From: Actinomycetota bacterium
GTDB lineage: Bacteria > Actinomycetota > Actinomycetes > Actinomycetales > Kineosporiaceae
Reading direction: 5' to 3'
NCBI GenBank assembly: GCA_016213575.1
Contig: JACRAB010000282.1
Span: forward strand, 1-33,926
DNA length: 33,926 nt
The translations under genes and the position numbers were made by a program. Of the stretch, positions 28,057-33,926 are shown piece by piece. Below the pieces are notes generated by a model. The model worked only from the letters and a program-made list of their open reading frames with translations. It searched no databases and was not told the DNA's origin. Position 1 is the stretch's first letter; each line of letters opens with the position of its first letter.

Positions 28057-28841
28057 GCGCCGTCCGCGCGGCTCGCGGCCCGCTGGGCGGACCGGATCTC
28101 GCCGTACACCCGGCTGCGCAGCTCCGTGAAGCGGGGCAGCGCCCGGGTGTCGAGCTGGTCGCGCTCGCGGGGCAGGTCGACCGGCAGGTCGTCCTGGACC
28201 ACGGTCGGCGACGACGAGAGGACGACGACGCGCTCGCCGAGGTAGACGGCCTCGTCGATGTCGTGGGTGACGAACAGGGTGGTCACCCCGGTGCGGTCCC
28301 ACAGCGTCCGGATGAGGTCCTCGAGGTCGGCGCGGGTCTGCGCGTCGACCGCCGCGAACGGCTCGTCCATGAGCATGACGTGCGGTTCGTAGGCGAGCGC
28401 GCGGGCGATGGCCACCCGCTGCTGCATCCCGCCGGACAGCTGCCAGGGGTAGGCGTCCGGGGTGTGCGATAGACCGACGTCCGCGAGCGCGGCGGTGACG
28501 AGACGGCGCCGCTCGGCCCGGCCGCGCCCCTTGTGCCGCAACGGCAGCTCGACGTTCTGGGCGACGGTCATCCAGGGGAACAGCGACCGGCCGTACACCT
28601 GGAAGACCACGGCCATGCCGGGGGGCGGCCCGCTCACGGGCCGCCCCTCGACACTGACCTCGCCGCCCGTCGGGCCGAGCAGGCCCGCCAGGCACTTCAG
28701 CAGCGTCGTCTTGCCGCACCCGGAGGGCCCGACCAGGCACACGAGCTCGCCGGCGGCCACCGAGAAGGTGATGTCGCGCAACGCCTCCACGGTCCGGTCC
28801 CGCGACGTGTAGACCTTGCGCAACCCACGGACCTCGAGCAT
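28053..28841 (-). CDS. ABC transporter ATPase (NitT/TauT class)
   Basis: Energises the importer. 262 residues from ATG 28841, preceded by a GGAGAGGGAG-type purine run. Walker A GPSGCGKTT (38-46), Q-loop Q81, signature LSGGMQQR (135-142), Walker B VMLMDEPF with catalytic E160 and switch H193. All motifs are intact. It follows solute-binding copy 2 by 51 bp and is coupled to both permeases, giving a four-gene operon on the minus strand. Confidence 0.96.
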   Translation of the reverse strand: MLEVRGLRKVYTSRDRTVEALRDITFSVAAGELVCLVGPSGCGKTTLLKCLAGLLGPTGGEVSVEGRPVSGPPPGMAVVFQVYGRSLFPWMTVAQNVELPLRHKGRGRAERRRLVTAALADVGLSHTPDAYPWQLSGGMQQRVAIARALAYEPHVMLMDEPFAAVDAQTRADLEDLIRTLWDRTGVTTLFVTHDIDEAVYLGERVVVLSSSPTVVQDDLPVDLPRERDQLDTRALPRFTELRSRVYGEIRSAQRAASRADGA

Positions 28842-28892
28842 CTGCTCCCTCTCCTGGCGGACGGACGACGGTCCGGCGGCCTGGCCGGCCGG

Positions 28893-29903
28893 TCAGGCTC
28901 CGGCGAACAGACCCGCGACGTCCGGGGCCTTCGTGAGCGTGCCGAACGAGCGGGCCGCCTCGCCGACGGCGGTCGCCGACTGCGCGTCGAGCTCGGCGGG
29001 CCAGGCGGGCAGGACCACCTTCGCCGCGACCTCCGGCGGGATCTTCGTGTAGGTCGAGAGGACGGCCCGGGCCTCGTCCGGGTGGGCGACCGCGTACGCC
29101 AGCGACTCCTTCATGCCCTCGGTGAACGCCGTCACCGTCGCCGGGTCCTCGGCCTTGAGCTTCTCGCTCGTGAAGTACGTGGCGATCTGGAGCTTCGGGT
29201 AGGTCTCGGTGAGGTTGTCGAAGAGGATCGAGCCGCCGGCCGCGAGGATCTGGCTGCGGAACGGCTCGCTCTCCCAGGCCGCGTCGACCTTGCCGGCCGC
29301 GAGCTGCGCGGGCATGTCCGGGAACTGCATCTCGACGAACGTGACCTTCGAGGGGTCGCCGCCCGCCTTCTTCACGGCGGTCTTGATCGTCGTGTCGCCG
29401 ATGTTGTTCAGGGCGTTGATGGCGACCTTCTTGCCCTCGAGGTCCTTCGCGGTCTTCAGCGGGGACCCCTTGGCGACGAGGACGGCGTTGACGTCCTTCG
29501 CCGGGTCGCCGGTCGAGCTGGCCCCGCCGACGACGGCGACGAGCGGCACGCCCTTCTCGCGCGCGGTGAGCAGCGAGACGACGTTGCTGAAGCCGAACTG
29601 GTTCTCCCCGGCGAGGACGGCGGGCACGATCGCGGACCCGCCCTGCGCCGGCGCCGGGGTGATCTCGAGGCCGCGGGAGGTGAAGAACCCCTTCTGGATG
29701 CCCAGGTAGAGCGGCGCGACGTCGATGATCGGGATCACCCCGACGGTGATCTTCTTCGTTCCGGCGGCGGACGACGCCGCGCCCCCGGTGCCGGTCCCGG
29801 CGGCGGGCTCGGACGCGGAGCCGCCGCAGGCGGCGAGGACGGCGGTGAGGACGGCGGCCGCGAGGGCTGCGGCGCCCCGGCGGGCCGTGGTGGACGAGTG
29901 CAT
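28893..29903 (-). CDS. ABC-transporter substrate-binding lipoprotein (NMT1/SsuA-like), copy 2
   Basis: 336 residues from ATG 29903, preceded by AGGAGGAG with a 7-base spacer. Signal peptide with lipobox LAAC, Cys26, then a Ser/Gly/Thr-rich linker. VGVIPIIDVAPLYLGIQKGFF, FGFSNVVSLLTAREKG and AINALNNIGDTTIKTAVKKAGG run nearly word for word with copy 1, so they are recent paralogues; ligand-facing stretches differ (for example PMPFPDMPAAVKAG against EMQFPDMPAQLAAG). First gene of the importer operon and the likely main binding protein. Confidence 0.95.
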   Translation of the reverse strand: MHSSTTARRGAAALAAAVLTAVLAACGGSASEPAAGTGTGGAASSAAGTKKITVGVIPIIDVAPLYLGIQKGFFTSRGLEITPAPAQGGSAIVPAVLAGENQFGFSNVVSLLTAREKGVPLVAVVGGASSTGDPAKDVNAVLVAKGSPLKTAKDLEGKKVAINALNNIGDTTIKTAVKKAGGDPSKVTFVEMQFPDMPAQLAAGKVDAAWESEPFRSQILAAGGSILFDNLTETYPKLQIATYFTSEKLKAEDPATVTAFTEGMKESLAYAVAHPDEARAVLSTYTKIPPEVAAKVVLPAWPAELDAQSATAVGEAARSFGTLTKAPDVAGLFAGA

Positions 29904-30009
29904 CTGGCTTCTCCTCCTGGGAGGTGGTGCGTCGACGGCGTGGACGAGCAGGGGCCATGCGCACCGCCGCGGGGCCGGCGCGTCCCCGGCCGGGGCCGGG
30001 AGGTGTCGG

Positions 30010-30050
30010 ACGTTAGGCGTTCCATTCACGGTCGTCAACAAAATGCCTAA
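30010..30050 (-). promoter_or_regulatory. Promoter and inverted repeat upstream of solute-binding copy 2
   Basis: Minus strand: -35 TTGACG (30038-30033), 17-bp spacer, -10 TAACGT (30015-30010). Inverted half-sites TTAGGCGTT (30013-30021) and AATGCCTAA (30042-30050) pair at 8 of 9 positions and bracket the promoter. The leader to ATG 29903 is about 100 nt and GC-rich. Same design as upstream of copy 1. Confidence 0.68.
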
Positions 30051-30141
30051 GGTTGTTCCACGATCCGCCGAACCCTGACGATCAGTGCATCTCCCCCCAC
30101 GAAAAGTCACCATTTGGGTCGGTACGACTCCGCCGCGCGGG

Positions 30142-30180
30142 GGCTCCGCGGGGTAAGGCGCTCCGTGGTGCCGCGGAGCC
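30142..30180 (+). promoter_or_regulatory. Inverted repeat just upstream of the HSP90-like gene
   Basis: Perfect 10-bp arms ggctccgcgg (30142-30151) and ccgcggagcc (30171-30180) around 19 bases, ending 14 bp before GTG 30195. It could be an operator or a 5' leader hairpin. It matches neither the CIRCE nor the HAIR heat-shock operators. Elsewhere in 29904-30194 I see the copy 2 promoter and its leader, but no convincing promoter for the HSP90-like gene. Confidence 0.5.
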
Positions 30181-30194
30181 GTCATGATCTGGGC

Positions 30195-32111
30195 GTGGCC
30201 GAGATGACCCAGGGGGTGGGCGGGGGCGTGCCCGCCGACGAGCCGGTCGACCGCACGTTCCGCGTCGACCTGCGCGGCGTCGTCGACCTCCTGAGCCACC
30301 ACCTCTACTCGAGCCCGCAGGTGTACCTCCGCGAGCTCGTCCAGAACGCCGTCGACGCCGTGACGGCACGCCGCGCCGAGGACCCGGCCGCGCCGGGCCG
30401 GGTGCTCGTCGTCCCCTCCGACGTCGCCGCCGACGGCCGGCTGCACTGCGTCGACACCGGCTGCGGCCTGTCCCCGGACGACGTCGAGCGGTTCCTCGCG
30501 ACGATCGGGTCGTCGTCCAAGCGGGACGAGCTGGGCCTGGCCCGCGCGGACCTGCTCGGTCAGTTCGGCATCGGTCTGCTGTCGTGCTTCCTCGTGGCGG
30601 ACGGGATCGAGCTCGTGACGACGCCCGCGGGCGGCGGCCCGACGACGCGCTGGGTCGGCCGCAGCGACGGCGGGTACACCGTGACGGTGCTCGACGCGGC
30701 CGCCGCGGCCCGGGAGCGGGCGGCCCTGGCCGGCCTCGTCGCGGCGGCCGGCGCCCCTGACCTGCCGACCGACGCCGGCACCTGGGTGCGGCTGCTGCCG
30801 CGCCGGGACAGCCGGGACACCACGGCCGCGGGCGAGGTCGAGCGGCTGGCCCGGCGGTTCGCGCAGATGCTCGCGGTCGAGGTGTCCGTCGCCCGCCCCG
30901 ACGGGCGCACCGAGCGGGTCACCCGCGACGTCCGCCCGTGGGACGGCGACGCCCGCTCCGCGGCGCAGATGCGCGAGGAGGCCGCCGACCTGCTCGGCGT
31001 GCCGGTCCTCGCCGTGCTCCCGGTGACCGTCCGGACCGCCGGCCTGCGCGGCGTCGTGGCGATCCTCGGGCGGCCGACGGCCCCGTCGTCCCGGCAGTCG
31101 CACCACGTGTACGCCAAGGGGATGCTCGTCGGCACGGGCGTCGAGGGCCTGCTGCCCGGGTGGGCCTTCTTCGCCCGGGCGATCGTCGACGCCGACGGCC
31201 TGCGGCTCACGGCGTCCCGCGAGTCGCTCTACGACGACGACCTGCTCGCCGAGGTGCGGACGGCGCTCGGCGAGCACCTGCGCCGCTGGCTGCTGCGCAC
31301 CGCCGACGTCGCCCCGCAGCGGTTCGGCGAGGTGCTCGCGCTCCACGAGTCCGGGATGCGGGCGCTCGCCGTCCACGACGACGACCTCTACCGGGCCTAC
31401 GCCCCGCTCATGACCGTCGAGACGTCGGTCGGCACGACGACCCTCGGCGACGCCGTGCGCCGCTTCGACGTCGTCCGCTGGACCGCGACGACCGACGAGT
31501 TCCGCCAGGTCCTGCCCGTCGCGAGCGCCCAGGGCCTCGGGGTCGTCAACGCCGGGTACTCGTTCCAGGGCGAGCTCATGGAGCGGCTGCCCCTGCTCGA
31601 CCCGGACGTGCGGGCGATGCAGGTGGTGCCCGGCGACCTCGACGCCCACGTCGACCTGCTCGACGACGACGTCCTCGCCGGCTACGCGACGTTCCTCGAG
31701 GTCGCCCGGGAGACGCTCGGCCGCCTCGACGTCGACGTCGAGGTCCGCTCGTTCACCCCGTCGAGCCTGCCCGCGCTCGTCCTCGACGACCGGGAGAGCG
31801 CGCACCGGCGCAGCGCCCGGGCCGCGGCGGACGACGCGGACGACGCGTGGGCCGGGCTGCTCGCCGCCCTCGACGACGGCGGCCGCAGCGAGATCCGGCT
31901 GCTGCTCAACCACGAGCACCCCGTGGTCCGCCGGCTCGCGACGCCGATGCCGGCGCGGGTGCTCGCGCTCACCGCCGAGGCGCTGTGGTGCCAGGCCCTC
32001 CTGCTCGGCCAGCGCCCGCTGCGCCCGGCGGACCAGGCCGTCATGAACCGGTCCTTCGTCGGGCTGCTCGAGCTCGCGACGGGCACCGCCGAGGAGGGCG
32101 ACCAGCTGTGA
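30195..32111 (+). CDS. HSP90-family ATPase (HtpG-like, divergent)
   Basis: ATP-driven chaperone or GHKL machine. 638 residues from GTG 30195; ATG 30204 is an alternative. N-terminal GHKL ATPase motifs: YLRELVQNAVDAV with E47, N51 and D54; DTGCG (87-91); LLGQFGIG (120-127). The middle domain has the HSP90-type ASRESLYDDD with its arginine, and the C-terminal part (about 380-638) is shortened and diverged compared with HtpG. Not the housekeeping HtpG. Its stop overlaps the start of a helical-repeat gene as GTGA, a pairing that I recall from other actinobacteria. Confidence 0.88.
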   Translation: MAEMTQGVGGGVPADEPVDRTFRVDLRGVVDLLSHHLYSSPQVYLRELVQNAVDAVTARRAEDPAAPGRVLVVPSDVAADGRLHCVDTGCGLSPDDVERFLATIGSSSKRDELGLARADLLGQFGIGLLSCFLVADGIELVTTPAGGGPTTRWVGRSDGGYTVTVLDAAAAARERAALAGLVAAAGAPDLPTDAGTWVRLLPRRDSRDTTAAGEVERLARRFAQMLAVEVSVARPDGRTERVTRDVRPWDGDARSAAQMREEAADLLGVPVLAVLPVTVRTAGLRGVVAILGRPTAPSSRQSHHVYAKGMLVGTGVEGLLPGWAFFARAIVDADGLRLTASRESLYDDDLLAEVRTALGEHLRRWLLRTADVAPQRFGEVLALHESGMRALAVHDDDLYRAYAPLMTVETSVGTTTLGDAVRRFDVVRWTATTDEFRQVLPVASAQGLGVVNAGYSFQGELMERLPLLDPDVRAMQVVPGDLDAHVDLLDDDVLAGYATFLEVARETLGRLDVDVEVRSFTPSSLPALVLDDRESAHRRSARAAADDADDAWAGLLAALDDGGRSEIRLLLNHEHPVVRRLATPMPARVLALTAEALWCQALLLGQRPLRPADQAVMNRSFVGLLELATGTAEEGDQL

Positions 32112-33926
32112 CGACGACCGATCTGGCCGACCGCATCGAGGCCTGCGACGAGCTGCCGAACGGGCGGGAGCGGACGTTGCTCGCCGAGCGGCTCGTCGCC
32201 GAGGCCGACGCGGCGGGCGACGTCGCCCTCGGCGTCGGCGCCCGGCACGTCCTCATCCCCTCGTACTTCTACGGTCCGGCCGCGGAGCCGCAGAAGATCT
32301 TCGCGGCGTTCGCGTGGAACCTGGCCCGCTGGGACGAGAAGCCCGAGGCCTTCGAGCCCGTCGACCGGCACTCCCTCCTCTGGTACTTCAAGTGGGTCAC
32401 CGGCGAGGTGCTCAACTACCCGCAGGTGCCGTTCGCGCAGGCGGAGGCGACCCTCGCCGACATGCGGGACCGCTACGAGCGCGCCGGCGAGGGCCTGGCG
32501 CCCTACGAGGGCTCGCGGTATGTCCAGGCGTCGCACCGCTACGGCGAGGCCGACCCGCGCACGGCCGAGGCCTTCGAGGCCTGGGTCACCCTGCCGCGGA
32601 CGGGCCGGTCCGCCGGCCGCGCCTGCGAGCCGTCGCCCCGGGTCGAGCGGCTCGCGGCGCTGGGCCGGCACGAGGACGCCGTCGCGGCCGCGGCCCCGGT
32701 GCTCACCGACGGCGGCTGCGAGGAGCAGCCGCAGCGGATGATCGACGCCGTCCTCGGCTCGCTGCTGGCGACCGGCGAGGTCGCGCGGGCCGCCCAGGAG
32801 CACGCCCGGGCCACGCGGCTGCACCGCCGCAACGGCCCGCAGGCCGACCTCGCGGCCCAGGTCCACGCGTGCGCCCTCGTCGGCCGCCTCGGCCGTGGCC
32901 TCGACCTCCTCGAGGACGTCCTGCACCCGGTGGAGACCTCGACGGTCCCGTGGTCGCGGATGATGCTCGCCGCCGCCGGGGCCCGGCTGCTCGTCGGCCT
33001 CGTGGCGGCCGGCCACGGCGACGAGCCGGTCGCGGCGACCCGGCCGGGCAGCAGGTTCTCGACCCCGCGCCCCGCGGCCGAAGCCGCCGCCGACCTGCGG
33101 GAGACCGCGCTCGGGCTCGCCGCCGCCTTCGACGAGCGCAACGGGACGACGGCGGTCTCGGAGCGGGTGACGGCGCGCCTGGCGGCCGCCGACCTCCCCG
33201 ACGTGCCGGCCTGGCCGCGCACCAGACGGCCGCGGCTGGACCGTGGCGCGGCACCGGCCGCGACGACCGGCGCCACCGACGCCGCGGCCGCCGCGCTCGG
33301 GTCGCTGCCGCCCGCACAGGCCCTCGACGACCTCCTGCGGCTGCGTGACGAGGTCTCCGCCACCGGTTCCGCCGACGGCTGGGACCGCCTCGTCACCGGC
33401 TGGGCCGCGCTCCGGCCGCGGGTCGCCGAGCAGGCTCCCGAGCTGCTCGACGCGCGGGCCGCGGACGTCGCCCGGCTCGACGTGGCCGCCGTCCGCCACG
33501 AGCTGACCGCCGTCCCGGACGGCGGCCGGCCCGACCCCGCGCTGCGGGCCCGGCTCGACGCGGTCGGGGCGGCACTGCGGGCCGCCGGCCAGGAGGCCGA
33601 AGGGCTGCTCGTCGCCCTGCAGGCGCACGGGATCGAGGCGCTGGCCCGCGCCGACGCCGGGCCCGGCTCCGTGGAGGCCGACCTCACCGAGGCCACCCGG
33701 CTGGCGGACGCCGTCGCCGCCGCGGGGGACGCCGCCGCCGCGGCCCAGGCCACCGCGGAGCTGGCGCTGCTCGCCGTCCGCCTCGGCCAGACCGTCGCCG
33801 ACCCCGCGGTGGCCCGCTCCGCGCACGACGGCGGTCTGCGCGCGGCCGCCGCCGCGGCCGAGGCCTTCGCCGTCCTCGACCCCGCCGGCCTCGACGGTGC
33901 GCAGCGCGGCCGGTACGCGCTCGCGC
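32108..33926 (+). CDS. Large helical (TPR-like) repeat protein paired with the HSP90-like ATPase, partial
   Basis: Frame opens at GTG 32108 (GTGA overlap) and runs past the window edge (606 codons visible). Entirely helical and Ala/Arg-rich. N-terminal region has LIPSYFYGPAAEPQKIFAAF and HSLLWYFKWV, then repeat-like helix pairs such as RVERLAALGRHEDAVAAAAPVL and VAQEHARATRLHRR-type segments typical of tetratricopeptide arrays. A Cys appears in ACEPSP and GGCEEQPQ, positions that often form paired Cys in relatives. It probably acts as partner or client-binding scaffold of the ATPase. Function unknown. Confidence 0.8.
   Translation, partial: MTTTDLADRIEACDELPNGRERTLLAERLVAEADAAGDVALGVGARHVLIPSYFYGPAAEPQKIFAAFAWNLARWDEKPEAFEPVDRHSLLWYFKWVTGEVLNYPQVPFAQAEATLADMRDRYERAGEGLAPYEGSRYVQASHRYGEADPRTAEAFEAWVTLPRTGRSAGRACEPSPRVERLAALGRHEDAVAAAAPVLTDGGCEEQPQRMIDAVLGSLLATGEVARAAQEHARATRLHRRNGPQADLAAQVHACALVGRLGRGLDLLEDVLHPVETSTVPWSRMMLAAAGARLLVGLVAAGHGDEPVAATRPGSRFSTPRPAAEAAADLRETALGLAAAFDERNGTTAVSERVTARLAAADLPDVPAWPRTRRPRLDRGAAPAATTGATDAAAAALGSLPPAQALDDLLRLRDEVSATGSADGWDRLVTGWAALRPRVAEQAPELLDARAADVARLDVAAVRHELTAVPDGGRPDPALRARLDAVGAALRAAGQEAEGLLVALQAHGIEALARADAGPGSVEADLTEATRLADAVAAAGDAAAAAQATAELALLAVRLGQTVADPAVARSAHDGGLRAAAAAAEAFAVLDPAGLDGAQRGRYALA

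Noticed and set aside
30195-33926. Calling the HSP90-like/TPR pair a phage defence system
   Set aside because: No nuclease, toxin or defence-typical domain is visible in the part present; kept only as an open possibility.

Overview
The window is uniformly GC-rich, uses many GTG starts, has frequent 4-base GTGA/ATGA gene overlaps and several promoters that look leaderless. Together with an EthA-type flavin monooxygenase, a PaaX-type regulator and an HSP90-like/helical-repeat gene pair, this points to a chromosome of an actinobacterium (Actinomycetota); the genus cannot be read from the sequence.

Layout. 1-1781 (minus): a two-component system (OmpR-type regulator and the truncated start of its histidine kinase), divergent from a CDF metal-efflux gene (1815-2753, plus) and a small membrane/coiled-coil protein (2912-3427, plus). 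3458-21921: a complete-looking, very small temperate siphophage genome. It is bounded by a 13-bp direct repeat that forms the att core, so the excised circle would be 18,451 bp. It sits in the 3' end of a 3-hydroxyacyl-CoA dehydrogenase gene and supplies that gene with a new last codon and stop. 21903-25394 (minus): lipoprotein solute-binding protein, Baeyer-Villiger-type monooxygenase, 3-hydroxyacyl-CoA dehydrogenase. 25541-26419 (plus): PaaX-family regulator. 26465-29903 (minus): a NitT/TauT-type ABC importer with a second, closely related solute-binding protein. 30195-end (plus): an HSP90-like ATPase translationally coupled to a large helical-repeat protein cut by the window edge.

The prophage is the most interesting part. 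A cI-like repressor and tyrosine integrase form a rightward lysogeny pair. Everything else reads leftward from one strong-looking promoter: excisionase, a DUF6907-like protein, a winged-helix initiator whose gene carries iteron-like 22-bp repeats next to an AT-richer tract (a lambda O-style origin), a candidate helicase loader, a small zinc-finger/membrane protein, packaging, head, tail and lysis genes. The genome is compressed by fusion. An HNH nuclease is joined to the large terminase. Portal, prohead protease and major capsid protein are one 985-codon reading frame with two internal Shine-Dalgarno/start pairs exactly at the domain joints. The head-tail connector carries an extra N-terminal beta-domain, and one structural protein consists largely of nine exact 20-residue repeats. 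No small terminase was found.

In the host region, both solute-binding-protein genes have the same promoter design (TTGACG, 17 bp, TAACGT or TACGTT) flanked by an inverted repeat. This suggests one regulator, possibly the PaaX-like protein encoded between them, controls import and oxidation of one class of substrate. The prophage has displaced the dehydrogenase from its original downstream hairpin (3430-3450), so transcripts of that operon may now run antisense into the integrase gene.
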